A stretch of 64,000 nt of DNA, taken from positions 11,119-75,118 of the forward strand of contig CAZDZL010000014.1 of NCBI GenBank assembly GCA_964509885.1. Reading direction: 5' to 3'. The translations under genes were made by a program, and so were the position numbers. This document shows positions 27,209 to 36,191 of the stretch, piece by piece. The first letter of the stretch is position 1. Every line of letters starts with the position of its first letter. Under the pieces are notes generated by a model, which was given only the letters and a program-made list of their open reading frames with translations, was not told where the DNA came from and ran no database searches. The DNA comes from Palsa-1447 sp964509885 (lineage in GTDB: Bacteria; Verrucomicrobiota; Verrucomicrobiia; Opitutales; Opitutaceae).

Positions 27209-28639
27209 ATGCTCAAGATAACCCCTTTCCTCCGCCCTCCCCTAGATCCCGAGTTCCTTCCCGCCGCCCTGTGGAACCGCGCCTACCGGGCGGTCGTGGC
27301 CACGGATCCGCATGCGCGCACCCTCATCGTCGTGCTCGAGCGCCCGGACGGCGGCGTCTCGAGGCACCAGAGCCGCGTCCTCGGCGCGGGCCATCCCTCG
27401 GCCGCGCTCAGCCTCAGGTACGCCGAGCGCCTCCTCAAGTTTCTCCTTTGGCAGAAGGGCGGGTGCACCGTGAGGATCGCCGGGGCCCCCGAGATCGCGG
27501 CCTACCTCGCGGCGGTCTACAGCCCCGAGGGAGAACGGGCCTTCGACCACGCGTTCATGGGCGACAAGGTCTATGGCAGGACCTTCAGCGTCGAGGCCGC
27601 CAGCGCCGAGGACCTGCCCGAGGAGAGGAACACGGGGCTCACGATGGGCCGCCACCTCGAGGGCTGCAGGATAGGCTTCGACATCGGCGGCAGCGACCGC
27701 AAGGCCGCCGCCGTCATCGACGGGAAGGTCGTCTTCTCGGAGGAGGTGCCGTGGGACCCGTACTTCCAGAGGGACCCGGCCTACCACCTCGAGGGGATCA
27801 ACGACTCGCTGCGCAAGGCGGCCGCCCACCTGCCCCGGGTCGACGCGATCGGCGGAAGCGCCGCGGGCATCTACGTGAACAACGAGGTGCGCGTGGCGTC
27901 CCTCTTCAGGGGAATCCCGCCCGACGTGTTCGAGAGCGACATCCGCAGGCTCTTCTTCACGCTCCAGAAGCGCTGGGGCGGCGTCCCGTTCGAGGTCGCG
28001 AACGACGGCGAGGTCGCCGCGCTCGCGGGATCGATGTCCCTCGGTGACAACGCGGTCCTCGGCATTTCTATGGGGACGAGCCAGGCGGGCGGCTACGTGC
28101 GGCCGGGCGGCGACATAACGCCCTGGCTCAACGAGCTCGCCTTCGCCCCGGTGGACTACCGCATCGACGCGCCGACGGACGAGTGGTCCGGCGACGCGGG
28201 CGGCGGCGTCCAGTACTTCTCGCAGCAGGCCGTTTCCCGCCTCGCCGAACAGGCGGGCTTCGGATTCGACGCCGGGATGCCCGCCCCGGACCGGCTCGTC
28301 GCCGTCCAGGAGGCGATGGCCGCGGGCGACGCCCGGGCCGAGAAGGTGTACGACTCCGTGGGCTCCTACCTCGGTTACTCGATCGGCCACTACTGCGACT
28401 TCTACAGCCTGAAGCACGTGCTCCTCATGGGGCGCGTCACGTCCGGGCCCGGGGGCGAGAGGATACTCCTGCGCGCCCGGGAGGTCCTCGCGGCGGAGTT
28501 CCCCGCGGCGGCCTCCCGCACCCGCGTGCGCATGCCCGACGAGAAGGACAGGCGCCACGGCCAGGCGATCGCGGCGGCCAGCCTGCCCGCGATCCGGGAA
28601 ACTGCGGGCTCGCACGCCGCGCATTCCGATTCCAAATAG
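27209..28639 (+). CDS. ROK-like sugar kinase (ASKHA), putative N-acetylhexosamine kinase
   Basis: 476 residues. A 150-residue N-terminal extension precedes an actin-like ATPase core: phosphate-1 motif GFDIGGSDRKAAAVIDGKVV, a conserved acid in AIGGSAAGIYVNNEV, and phosphate-2/adenosine regions in AVLGISMGTSQAGGYV and VLLMGRVTSG. These resemble ROK-family sugar kinases, but the Cys-rich zinc motif of canonical ROK proteins is not evident, so the family label is approximate. The 6-bp gap to the PIG-L gene shows an operon. In the regulon context (hexosaminidase, NagB, PIG-L) the likely role is phosphorylation of GlcNAc or another amino sugar in the cytosol. Confidence 0.75.
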   Translation: MLKITPFLRPPLDPEFLPAALWNRAYRAVVATDPHARTLIVVLERPDGGVSRHQSRVLGAGHPSAALSLRYAERLLKFLLWQKGGCTVRIAGAPEIAAYLAAVYSPEGERAFDHAFMGDKVYGRTFSVEAASAEDLPEERNTGLTMGRHLEGCRIGFDIGGSDRKAAAVIDGKVVFSEEVPWDPYFQRDPAYHLEGINDSLRKAAAHLPRVDAIGGSAAGIYVNNEVRVASLFRGIPPDVFESDIRRLFFTLQKRWGGVPFEVANDGEVAALAGSMSLGDNAVLGISMGTSQAGGYVRPGGDITPWLNELAFAPVDYRIDAPTDEWSGDAGGGVQYFSQQAVSRLAEQAGFGFDAGMPAPDRLVAVQEAMAAGDARAEKVYDSVGSYLGYSIGHYCDFYSLKHVLLMGRVTSGPGGERILLRAREVLAAEFPAAASRTRVRMPDEKDRRHGQAIAAASLPAIRETAGSHAAHSDSK

Positions 28640-28645
28640 GGGACT

Positions 28646-29497
28646 GTGAACTTCTCAAATCCAGGCGCCGACACCTACGTCTCGGACCCGGCATCCACGC
28701 CGGAGGACGCCCTCAGGCGCGTGACGCACCTGTGCGTCGGGGCCCACCAGGACGACATCGAGATCATGGCGCAGTCCGGCATCAGCGACTGCATCGGGAT
28801 GCCGGGAAGGGGATTCGGGGGGGTCGTCGTCACGAACGGGGCCGGCTCCCCCCGCTCCGGCTCCTTCGCGGCCTTCACGGACGACCAGATGCTCGCCGTC
28901 CGGCGCGAGGAGCAGCGCGAGGCGGCCAGGCTCGGCCACTACTGCATCCAGCTGCAGCTCGCGCACCCGAGCGCCGACGTCAAGCGACCCGGGCATCCCG
29001 GGGTTGCGGGAGACCTTGCCTCGATCTTCTCCGGCTGCCGCCCGGAGGTGGTCTTCCTCCACAACCCCGCCGACAAGCACGACACGCATGTCGCCGTGCT
29101 CCTGCGGTGCCTGGAGGCCATCCGCTCCCTGCCCGCCGACCGCCGGCCGGTCCGCGTGCTGGGCTGCGAGGTCTGGAGGGACCTGGACTGGCTCCCGGAC
29201 GCCGACAAGGTCGCGCTCGACTCCGGCAGGCACCCCGAGCTCGCCCGCAAGCTGCTCGCCGTCTTCGACTCGCAGATCAGCGGGGGCAAGCGCTACGACC
29301 TCGCGGCCATCGGCCGGCGCTGCGCGAACGCGACCTTCCACACGTCCCATGCGACGGACGCCCTTGCCGGGATCACGTGGGCCGTCGACCTGACGCCCGT
29401 CACCCGGGACGGTGGGCCCTCGATCCGCGACTTCACGGCCTCCCTCATTGCCCGCCTCGGCGCGGACGTGTCGCAGCGCCTGAAGACCTGGGCCTGA
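28646..29497 (+). CDS. PIG-L/LmbE family deacetylase
   Basis: 283 residues from a GTG preceded by AGGGGA. The zinc-binding signature HxDD is in VGAHQDDIEIMA (family form AHPDDE) and the third ligand in NPADKHDTHVAVLLR. Family members remove acetyl groups from GlcNAc in GlcNAc-PI, GlcNAc-inositol or diacetylchitobiose. No signal peptide, so cytosolic. Placed directly after the ROK-like kinase under operator A, it could deacetylate GlcNAc, GlcNAc-6-P or a chito-oligosaccharide. It converges with araC (12 bp). Confidence 0.88.
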   Translation: MNFSNPGADTYVSDPASTPEDALRRVTHLCVGAHQDDIEIMAQSGISDCIGMPGRGFGGVVVTNGAGSPRSGSFAAFTDDQMLAVRREEQREAARLGHYCIQLQLAHPSADVKRPGHPGVAGDLASIFSGCRPEVVFLHNPADKHDTHVAVLLRCLEAIRSLPADRRPVRVLGCEVWRDLDWLPDADKVALDSGRHPELARKLLAVFDSQISGGKRYDLAAIGRRCANATFHTSHATDALAGITWAVDLTPVTRDGGPSIRDFTASLIARLGADVSQRLKTWA

Positions 29498-29509
29498 GGC
29501 GCCGGTCGG

Positions 29510-30397
29510 TCATGTCGCTGTCTTGTGGGCGCGGTCCCCGTGGCGGTAGGCCATCGGCGAGACGCCGTACGCCGTGTGGAACGCGCGGCTGAAGCTGTAG
29601 ATCGACGTGAAACTGCAGAGCTCCGCGATCTCGGTGACGCGCCTCTGGCTCAGGCGAAGAAGGCCGCACGCCTTCTCGAGGCGAAGGCGCCTCAGGTGCC
29701 TCCCCAGGCTCACCCCGCACGAGGCCCGGAACCGGGCCCTCAGGTGGCTCGCGCTGATCCCGAGCGACCGGGCGATCTCCTTCACGCTGAGCGGCTCCTC
29801 CTTGCCCTGGGCGAGCTGGTTCACCTGCATGATGAGTCCCGGCGCTACGGGGGGCTTGTGGTGCCTGCGCAGGATAGGCTCGGCCTGCCGGATCCTCTGG
29901 AGCAGGACCGAGAGCAGGAGGCTCGTGAGGTCGCCCTCGCCCCGCGTGAGGTACGCCTCGACCAGCTCGGCGCAGGTCTGGCGCACGACATGCGTGACCA
30001 CGAAGGGCCGGAAGCGCAGCGCCTGGAGCGGGGCCGCGTCGATCGTGTCGAACGTGATGAAGAGCCAGCGCAGCTCCTCGCGCGCGGGCTGGATGTAGTC
30101 GTGGAACTGGAAGGGCAGCACGAGAAGGCCCTCGTCCTCGTTCAGGCGGATCGCCCGGTCGTCGACGGCGACGGTGACGGCCGTCTCCATCGCGAGTATG
30201 AGCACGAAGCGGTGGTGGAGCGCCCGCCCCCGCTGGGGGCGGTTCAGGTCGGTCGCCGAGCGCCGGCAGAAGCAGATGATGTTGTCGGGAAGCGCGAGCG
30301 GCGCCGCGCGCTTGCCGTGCAGCGGCCGCAGCGGCGAGGGCAGAAGGTTCGCGAGTTTCTCGAGCGAAAGGATGCGGGCGTGGGACGATTCTGACAT
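29510..30397 (-). CDS. AraC/XylS family transcriptional regulator of the amino-sugar regulon
   Basis: 295 residues from the ATG at 30397 (MSESSHARIL). N-terminal cupin-like sensor domain at about residues 30-130 (IRLNEDEGLLVLPFQFHDY), then two C-terminal helix-turn-helix motifs: LSVKEIARSLGISASHLRARF and VTEIAELCSFTSIYSFSRAF, closing with GVSPMAYR. Divergent from the TonB receptor. Operator site B begins 5 bp upstream of the ATG, so the protein probably represses or controls itself. The same 34-bp site lies before the ROK operon and the nagB operon, making this the likely activator of all three. Confidence 0.92.
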   Translation of the reverse strand: MSESSHARILSLEKLANLLPSPLRPLHGKRAAPLALPDNIICFCRRSATDLNRPQRGRALHHRFVLILAMETAVTVAVDDRAIRLNEDEGLLVLPFQFHDYIQPAREELRWLFITFDTIDAAPLQALRFRPFVVTHVVRQTCAELVEAYLTRGEGDLTSLLLSVLLQRIRQAEPILRRHHKPPVAPGLIMQVNQLAQGKEEPLSVKEIARSLGISASHLRARFRASCGVSLGRHLRRLRLEKACGLLRLSQRRVTEIAELCSFTSIYSFSRAFHTAYGVSPMAYRHGDRAHKTAT

Positions 30398-30401
30398 TTT
30401 T

Positions 30402-30455
30402 GTTAAAAACATCGTCATTTATGCCATTTTTTAACGGCGACGCCAGCGTTATGAT
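30402..30455 (+). promoter_or_regulatory. Regulon operator B with promoter for the TonB receptor; overlaps araC promoter region
   Basis: The 34-bp operator is at 30402-30435: GTTAAAAACATCGTCA on the left and GCCATTTTTTAAC on the right, a near-palindrome in its outer arms. TTTTTT (30427-30432) lies 17 bp before TATGAT (30450-30455), a good -10, so transcription to the TonB gene should start near 30462. Another CATTTTT copy (30395-30401) includes the araC start codon on the opposite strand. This is the divergent control point for regulator and receptor. Confidence 0.75.
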
Positions 30456-30470
30456 GGGCGCCGTTAAAAA
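30428..30470. repeat. 12-bp inverted repeat framing the -10 of promoter B
   Basis: TTTTTAACGGCG (30428-30439) and CGCCGTTAAAAA (30459-30470) are perfect inverted arms with a 19-bp spacer containing the -10 hexamer. The right arm adds a second GTTAAAAAC copy over the presumed start site. It could be a second regulator site for repression or looping, absent at promoters A and C. Confidence 0.6.
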
Positions 30471-30788
30471 CAAACCGCCTCATTCGTTCTCCCCGGCAAT
30501 GATTGGCCCCTCAAAATTGAATCAAGACTGTTCACTGCGCGCGCAAGCCACGGACACGGCCCCGGTACGGGCCCGCCCGGGATGCGGCGCCGCCGGGGGA
30601 ACCCGCCGCTGCGACAGCGGAACATCCGACTGAACCCCACGCGAAGGATCTAAGGCGCCGGCCCAGGGATCGAATCGGATCCCCCGCACGAGACGCCATC
30701 TCAGCACTGAAACCGTTTTTTCAGGCCGCCTACCCCGCAGCCTGTCCCTCCCCTGTTTTCTCTAAACACCGCTAGAACCATAACCACC
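30462..30788 (+). other. Long untranslated leader of the TonB receptor gene
   Basis: If transcription starts near 30462, the leader is about 327 nt. I see no convincing gene in it. It holds several small hairpins, for example GGGATC/GATCCC (30666-30671 with 30678-30683) and CTGAAA/TTTCAG (30707-30712 with 30719-30724). No known riboswitch is recognisable. A second promoter nearer the gene cannot be excluded. Confidence 0.45.
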
Positions 30789-33572
30789 ATGAGTACTCAA
30801 GACACCCGCGACCCGCTGACCGCCACAGGTCTCCCCGGTCCCCTCACCCCGCTGCACAGGTGTGCGGCGTCAACGCTCCTCGCCCTGGGGATCCTCGTCT
30901 CCGCGCACGCGCAGACGGCGCCGGCCCCGGCGACGACCACGACCACGACGACCACGTCCACGACGGTGGCCGCCGCGCCGGCTCAGTCCGACCAGCCCGT
31001 CACCATGGGCGAGTTCGTCGTCAACGGCTACGCAAGCAGCCTCGCCACCTCCCTCAACACGAAGAGGGAGTCCGAGGACAACGTCGAGGTGATCACGGCC
31101 GAGGATGTCGGCAAGTTCCCCGACAACAACCTCGCGGAGTCCCTCTCCCACCTGCCCGGCATCTCGGTGGACCGCCTCTTCGGCGAGGGCGAGCGCGTCA
31201 GCATCGAGGGCGTGGACCCCAACCTGAACCGCGTCCTGCTTAACGGCGAGCCCGTGTCGTCCGCCGACTGGTACGTCCTCGACAACCAGAGCCGGCAGTT
31301 CAACTACCTGCTCCTGAGCCCCGACGTCGTGGGCCAGGCGGAGGTCTACAAGACCTGGGAGCCCAGCCTCCTCGAGGGAAGCATCGGGGCCACGGTCAAC
31401 GTGACCACGCGCAACCCGCTGGACCTCGGGCCCCTCGTCTTCGAGGGCACGATCACCGACGGCTACAACGACCGCTCGAAGAAGAACGAGGGCAGCGAGA
31501 ACGCCATGCTGAGCTGGCACAATGACGCCAAGACCTTCGGCATCCTGGTCGGCGGCGAGGACAACCGCGAATACCTTCGCCGCGACGGCGTCGAGTCGCT
31601 GGTCGAGGACAACAACACGAACCTCGGCGTTGCGGGGCCGCTGCCGGGCCAGCCCGCGGGCCCCTGGGTCACCGCGGAGGTGGTCAATTCCGCGGAATTC
31701 CTGCAGCTGCGCCACCACCAGGGCGGCAACGTCGACGCGGTGTGGAAGCCGAATGACCGGCTAACGCTCGAGTTCACGGGCCTCTACGTGAAGCAGACCA
31801 TGGATAACGTGAACTTCTCGTACTACATCTACCCCGGGGACAACTGGTCCGGCCTGCCCAACATCACGAACCCGACCGTCACGAACGGGGTCCTCGGCAG
31901 CTACACGATCAACAGCGCCCCGCTGGTCATCGACGCGTTCAACCGCGCCGCCCAGATCGTGACCCAGGACTACAACCTGAAGGGCGAGTTCAAGGGCGAC
32001 AACTTCGACCTGACGACGAACGCGGGCTTCACCCGGGCGACCGGCGGCACGCAGCACCAGTTCTTCGCCGAGTACTTCGTCTTCGCGAACGCGAACATCA
32101 ACGAGGGCAAGGGATCCTCCTCGTTCGCCGTCACCGGGGTTCCCGGCCCCGACCCGACCGCAGCCAACCTGAACAGCGGCGCGGACTTCAGCGCGGCCGG
32201 CGAGCCGAGCTTCGACTACGGCAACATCGCCAGCAACCCCGAGGTCGACGACGAGAAGTGGATCAAGATGGACCTCGTCTTCCCCCTCAAGGGGGCGCTC
32301 AAGAACGTCAAGGCGGGCCTGCGCTTCAGCGACCACAAGGCCGGTGAGAACGGCGCCGTGGTCAGCGTGCCCGGAGCGGACGAGGTGGTCACGCCCCTGA
32401 CCGCGATCGGCGTCTCCTCCGCCCCGTCGAACTACCTGTCCGGCCTGCCGAACATCACCTCCTCGATGTCGCAGCACGTCATGACCAACTCGTACGGCGG
32501 CGTCGCCAACTTCATCGGGAACCTGCCCGAGGGCAACGGCCAGACGCTGCTGCAGTACTTCAACTCCACGCCGCCGGCGGACGGCGCCGTCTTCACCGCG
32601 ACGCCCACGTTCACGATCGACGAGCGCATCAACGCCGCGTACGTCGAGAGCAGCTTCTCGGACGGCCCGCTCTCGGGGAACTTCGGCGCGCGCTTCGTGG
32701 AGACCACCACGACCAGCGCCAGCTACAACCTGAGCACGACGCCCCCGACCCTCCAGTCGAGCCAGAGCACCTACGACAACGTCCTTCCCGCGGTCAACCT
32801 TGCCTACGACATTGCCCAGGACCAGGTGAGCCGGTTCAGCGTGGCCGAGGTCATCGCCCGCCCCAACACGGCGGCGGAGGCCAACTACGTCGAGCTCTAT
32901 GACTCCACCTTGGGAGGCGTCGGCGGCAACGCCGCCCTGAAGGCAATCCAGTCGACGAACTTCGACTGGGACTACGAGTACTACTTCGCGAAGAACTCCT
33001 ACTTCGCCGTGGACCTGTTCTACAAGGACTTCTCCAACTACATCGTCAACGCGACGAACCCCGAGCAGTGGACGGACTACTCGCTCGCGGGTCACCCCAC
33101 GGAGACGTACGAGATCTCGCGCCCCTCGAACGGCGGCTCGGCGACCTCCGAGGGCGCCACGGTCTCCTACCAGCAGACGTTCGCGTACGGGCTCGGACTC
33201 ATGGCCAACTACACGCTGATGCACACCTCGAGCGCCAGCGGCCCGCTACCCTACTCCTCCAAGAACCTGATCAACATCAGCCCGTTCTATGAGAACAAGT
33301 GGGGCATGGTCCGCCTGACGTATTCCTGGCGCGACGACTACCTGACCAGCTCGTTCAACGGCCAGAGCGCGGTGTGGACCTCGCCCTTTGCCGAGGTCGA
33401 CGCCAACGCGGCGATCAACATCACGAAGAACTTCCAGATTCTTCTGAGCTGCACGAACCTCCTGGACGAGACCTACAAGCAGTACTTCAAGAACACGGGC
33501 GCCGGCTCGCTCCTCGCGGACGAGTACAAGTTCGGCCGGACGTACTCCGTCTCGCTCCACTGGAACTTCTGA
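30789..33572 (+). CDS. TonB-dependent outer-membrane receptor
   Basis: 927 residues. Signal peptide (STLLALGILVSAHAQ), a Thr-rich linker, then a plug domain with the Xanthomonas/Caulobacter-type signature VEVITAEDVGKFPDNNLAESL and PGISVDR, followed by a 22-strand barrel ending in the aromatic YSVSLHWNF (terminal Phe, outer-membrane targeting). This class imports carbohydrates and other large substrates in Proteobacteria and Verrucomicrobia. Its divergence from the AraC regulator and shared operator with nagB and GH20 genes suggests uptake of chito-oligosaccharides or similar N-acetylated glycans. No SusD homologue is present. A terminator follows at 33617. Confidence 0.93.
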   Translation: MSTQDTRDPLTATGLPGPLTPLHRCAASTLLALGILVSAHAQTAPAPATTTTTTTTSTTVAAAPAQSDQPVTMGEFVVNGYASSLATSLNTKRESEDNVEVITAEDVGKFPDNNLAESLSHLPGISVDRLFGEGERVSIEGVDPNLNRVLLNGEPVSSADWYVLDNQSRQFNYLLLSPDVVGQAEVYKTWEPSLLEGSIGATVNVTTRNPLDLGPLVFEGTITDGYNDRSKKNEGSENAMLSWHNDAKTFGILVGGEDNREYLRRDGVESLVEDNNTNLGVAGPLPGQPAGPWVTAEVVNSAEFLQLRHHQGGNVDAVWKPNDRLTLEFTGLYVKQTMDNVNFSYYIYPGDNWSGLPNITNPTVTNGVLGSYTINSAPLVIDAFNRAAQIVTQDYNLKGEFKGDNFDLTTNAGFTRATGGTQHQFFAEYFVFANANINEGKGSSSFAVTGVPGPDPTAANLNSGADFSAAGEPSFDYGNIASNPEVDDEKWIKMDLVFPLKGALKNVKAGLRFSDHKAGENGAVVSVPGADEVVTPLTAIGVSSAPSNYLSGLPNITSSMSQHVMTNSYGGVANFIGNLPEGNGQTLLQYFNSTPPADGAVFTATPTFTIDERINAAYVESSFSDGPLSGNFGARFVETTTTSASYNLSTTPPTLQSSQSTYDNVLPAVNLAYDIAQDQVSRFSVAEVIARPNTAAEANYVELYDSTLGGVGGNAALKAIQSTNFDWDYEYYFAKNSYFAVDLFYKDFSNYIVNATNPEQWTDYSLAGHPTETYEISRPSNGGSATSEGATVSYQQTFAYGLGLMANYTLMHTSSASGPLPYSSKNLINISPFYENKWGMVRLTYSWRDDYLTSSFNGQSAVWTSPFAEVDANAAINITKNFQILLSCTNLLDETYKQYFKNTGAGSLLADEYKFGRTYSVSLHWNF

Positions 33573-33616
33573 CCCTTGCCCGGGGACGGCAGTACCCCGG
33601 GGTGGACTAGGAACTC

Positions 33617-33652
33617 GGGCCCGGATGCCTCGGCATCCGGGCCCTTTTCTTT
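33617..33652 (+). terminator. Rho-independent terminator after the TonB receptor
   Basis: A perfect 13-bp stem, GGGCCCGGATGCC (33617-33629) with GGCATCCGGGCCC (33632-33644), has a tight loop and is followed by TTTTCTTT. It ends the single-gene TonB transcript and isolates the carbamoyltransferase module downstream. Confidence 0.95.
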
Positions 33653-33718
33653 GGATGTGCGCCGAAAGAGGTTCGAAAACAGGGTGCTCCCCGGCATAGT
33701 CCGCCGCATCCGGCACGA

Positions 33719-35554
33719 ATGAAGGCGATCCTTGGACTCTCCGCCTACTACCACGACTCCGCGGCCGCACTGGTCGTCGACGGGCGGATCGTGGCCGCGG
33801 CCCAGGAGGAGCGCTTCAGCCGCGTGAAGCACGACCCCCGCTTCCCGGCCAGCGCGGTCGCCTACTGCCTCGGCGAGGCCGGGATCTCGCCCTCGGACCT
33901 GGACCATGTCGTGTTCTATGAGAAGCCGTTCCTGAAGTTCGAGCGGATCCTCGAGACGCACCTGGGGGTCGCCCCCGCCGGGTTCCGCTCGTTCTGCATG
34001 GCGATGCCGCAGTGGATCCGCGAGAAGCTCCAGCTCTCCGGGCAGATCAGCCGCGGCCTGGGACCCGGCTACACGGGAAGGTTCGTCTTCACCGAGCACC
34101 ATGAGTCCCACGCCGCGAGCGCCTTCTATCCCTCGCCGTTCGAGGAGGCCGCGATCCTGACGATGGACGGCGTCGGGGAGTGGGCGACTGCGAGCATCGG
34201 CCACGGGAGCGGCGGCCGGATCACCCTCAGCCACGAGATGCGGTTTCCCCACTCGCTCGGCCTGCTCTACTCCGCGTTCACCTATTTCTGCGGGTTCAGG
34301 GTGAACAGCGGCGAGTACAAGCTGATGGGGCTGGCCCCGTTCGGTGAGCCGCGGCACGCCGAGACGATCATGGGCGGGCTCATGGACCTGAAGGAGGACG
34401 GCTCCTTCCGCCTGGACCTGTCCCACTTCAACTACTGCGCGGGGCTCACGATGACCTCGGGCCGGTTCGACCGGCTGTTCGGCGGGCCGCCGCGCCGCCC
34501 CGAGTCCCCCATAACCCAGAGGGAGTGCGACCTCGCCGCCTCCATCCAGAAGGTCACCGAGGAGGTCATGCTCCGGATGGCCGCCCACGCGCACCGGCTC
34601 ACCGGCTCGAGGAACCTCTGCCTCGCCGGGGGCGTGGCGCTCAACTGCGTCGGAAACGGCAGGATCCTGCGCGAGTCGCCCTTCGAGAGGCTCTGGATCC
34701 AGCCGGCCTCCGGCGACGCGGGCGGCGCGCTCGGGGCGGCGCTCTTCGTCTGGCACCAGCTGCTGGGCGCCCCCCGGGTCCCGCAGCAGCCCGACGGCCA
34801 GGGGGGCTCGCTCCTCGGGCCCGGGTACAGCCCCGCGCAGATCGAGGGATTCCTGAGGGGCAGGAACGCCGTGTTTCGCCATTTTGAGGGCGGCGACGGG
34901 CTCTGCGAGGAGACGGCGCGCCTCGTGGCCGACGGCAAGGTCGTCGGCTGGATGCAGGGCCGGATGGAGTTTGGGCCCAGGGCGCTCGGCGACCGCAGCA
35001 TCCTCGGCGACGCCCGCAGCCCCGGGATGCAGAGCCTGATGAACCTCAAGATAAAGTTCCGCGAGTCGTTCCGCCCCTTCGCCCCCATCGTGCTCCGGGA
35101 CCGGGCCCACGAGTATTTCGACATGAAGCCCGGCGAGGAGAGCCCGTACATGCTGATCGTCGCCCCCGTGCGGAAGGAAAAGCTGTCGGCCCCCCGCGAC
35201 GCGGCGCCCGCGGCCGGCCTGGACAGGATCCACGAGGTCCGCTCCGCCCTTCCCGCGGTCACTCACGTCGACAGCTCCGCCCGGGTCCAGACGGTGGACG
35301 CTGGGCGCAACCCGAGGCTGACGCGGCTTCTGGAGGCCTTCGACGCCGCCACGGGTTGCCCCGTCATGATCAACACGAGCTTCAATGTCCGCGGCGAGCC
35401 CGTCGTCTGCACCCCGCAGGAGGCCTACCACTGCTTCATGGCCACGGACATCGACGTTCTGGTGATCGGCGATTTCCTTCTGATGAAGGACGAGCAGCCT
35501 GCGGCCGGGCGGCCCGACCTCGGGGCCTACCTGGGCCGGTACGGAAGGGACTGA
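33719..35554 (+). CDS. NodU/CmcH-family carbamoyltransferase (SxtI-like)
   Basis: 611 residues. N-terminal Kae1-like ASKHA domain: ILGLSAYYHDSAAALVVDG, EERFSRVKHD, HHESHAASAFYPSPF and GVGEW, which supply metal and carbamoyl-adenylate binding; C-terminal YrdC-like domain contains GWMQGRMEFGPRALGDRSILGDAR and FRPFAPIV. The enzyme uses carbamoyl phosphate and ATP to O-carbamoylate an acceptor such as a sugar or natural product. With SxtJ- and SxtK-like genes directly downstream it matches the sxtI-sxtJ-sxtK order of saxitoxin clusters, found widely outside toxin producers. The acceptor here is unknown, likely a surface glycan. Confidence 0.93.
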   Translation: MKAILGLSAYYHDSAAALVVDGRIVAAAQEERFSRVKHDPRFPASAVAYCLGEAGISPSDLDHVVFYEKPFLKFERILETHLGVAPAGFRSFCMAMPQWIREKLQLSGQISRGLGPGYTGRFVFTEHHESHAASAFYPSPFEEAAILTMDGVGEWATASIGHGSGGRITLSHEMRFPHSLGLLYSAFTYFCGFRVNSGEYKLMGLAPFGEPRHAETIMGGLMDLKEDGSFRLDLSHFNYCAGLTMTSGRFDRLFGGPPRRPESPITQRECDLAASIQKVTEEVMLRMAAHAHRLTGSRNLCLAGGVALNCVGNGRILRESPFERLWIQPASGDAGGALGAALFVWHQLLGAPRVPQQPDGQGGSLLGPGYSPAQIEGFLRGRNAVFRHFEGGDGLCEETARLVADGKVVGWMQGRMEFGPRALGDRSILGDARSPGMQSLMNLKIKFRESFRPFAPIVLRDRAHEYFDMKPGEESPYMLIVAPVRKEKLSAPRDAAPAAGLDRIHEVRSALPAVTHVDSSARVQTVDAGRNPRLTRLLEAFDAATGCPVMINTSFNVRGEPVVCTPQEAYHCFMATDIDVLVIGDFLLMKDEQPAAGRPDLGAYLGRYGRD

Positions 35555-35562
35555 GAAACGCC

Positions 35563-35976
35563 ATGCCCCTGGTACGCATCGAGAGGAACCCCACCGCCCG
35601 CCAGCTCCTCGTGTTCGGGGCGGCGTGGCTGTCACTCCTCGGGCTCGCGGGCCTCACGTCCTGGACTCGGGGCCGGCACCCCGCCGCGCAGGCGCTGTGG
35701 GCCCTGGCCGCCGGCCTGCCGCTCGCCTCCCTGGTCGACCGGAGGATCCTGCGGCTCGCCTACGTCGGGCTCAGCTACGCCACCTACCCGGTGGGGTTCG
35801 CCGTCTCGTACGTCGTCCTAGCCGTCGTCTACTTCCTCGTCCTGACTCCGATCGGGCTGGCCATGCGCCTGTTCGGGCACGACCCGCTCACCCGGAAATT
35901 TGACCCGCGCGCCCAAAGCTACTGGATTCCGAGGGACGCAAAGAAGACCATGGAGAGCTACTTCAACCAGGGCTAG
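35563..35976 (+). CDS. SxtJ family membrane protein
   Basis: 137 residues from the ATG at 35563, 8 bp after the carbamoyltransferase. Three hydrophobic segments at about residues 14-32, 42-56 and 78-97, with the family's C-terminal pattern RLFGHDPLTRKFDPRAQSYWIPR. Function unknown; the family almost always sits beside a NodU-type carbamoyltransferase and a small DUF5989 protein. The membrane location suggests it recruits or anchors the carbamoyltransferase at the membrane (inference). Confidence 0.85.
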   Translation: MPLVRIERNPTARQLLVFGAAWLSLLGLAGLTSWTRGRHPAAQALWALAAGLPLASLVDRRILRLAYVGLSYATYPVGFAVSYVVLAVVYFLVLTPIGLAMRLFGHDPLTRKFDPRAQSYWIPRDAKKTMESYFNQG

Positions 35977-35978
35977 GC

Positions 35979-36176
35979 ATGCCGGAACCAGAAAACACCT
36001 CCTTCAGCGAGAAGGCCGCCGAGAAGCGAAAGGGGCCCGCCGCCGAGTTCCTCTCGTTTGTCCTGCAGAACAAGAAGTGGTGGCTGACCCCGATCATCCT
36101 CGTGCTCGCGCTGGTCGCCGTGCTCGTCGTCCTCGGCGGCACCGGCGTGGCGCCCTTCATCTACTCGCTCTTCTGA
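35979..36176 (+). CDS. DUF5989 family (SxtK-like) small membrane protein
   Basis: 65 residues, 2 bp after the SxtJ gene. Charged N-terminus, then EFLSFVLQNKKWWLTPIILVLALV, described as residues 23-46, containing the family's NKKWWLTP motif before a single transmembrane helix. Third member of the carbamoyltransferase module. Function unknown. It converges with the SGNH/TPR gene (15 bp). Confidence 0.85.
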   Translation: MPEPENTSFSEKAAEKRKGPAAEFLSFVLQNKKWWLTPIILVLALVAVLVVLGGTGVAPFIYSLF

Positions 36177-36191
36177 ACCGGCGACTCCCGG

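Noticed and set aside
30428..30470. Inverted repeat as an intrinsic terminator
   Set aside because: It spans the -10 of the divergent promoter region with a 19-bp spacer, so a regulatory site is more likely.
30462..30788. Riboswitch in the TonB leader
   Set aside because: Only short local hairpins are visible; no conserved cobalamin or other known aptamer pattern could be recognised.
30860..33224. Long frames opposite and overlapping the TonB receptor
   Set aside because: Shadow frames of a GC-rich gene; the receptor has signal peptide, plug signature and terminal Phe.
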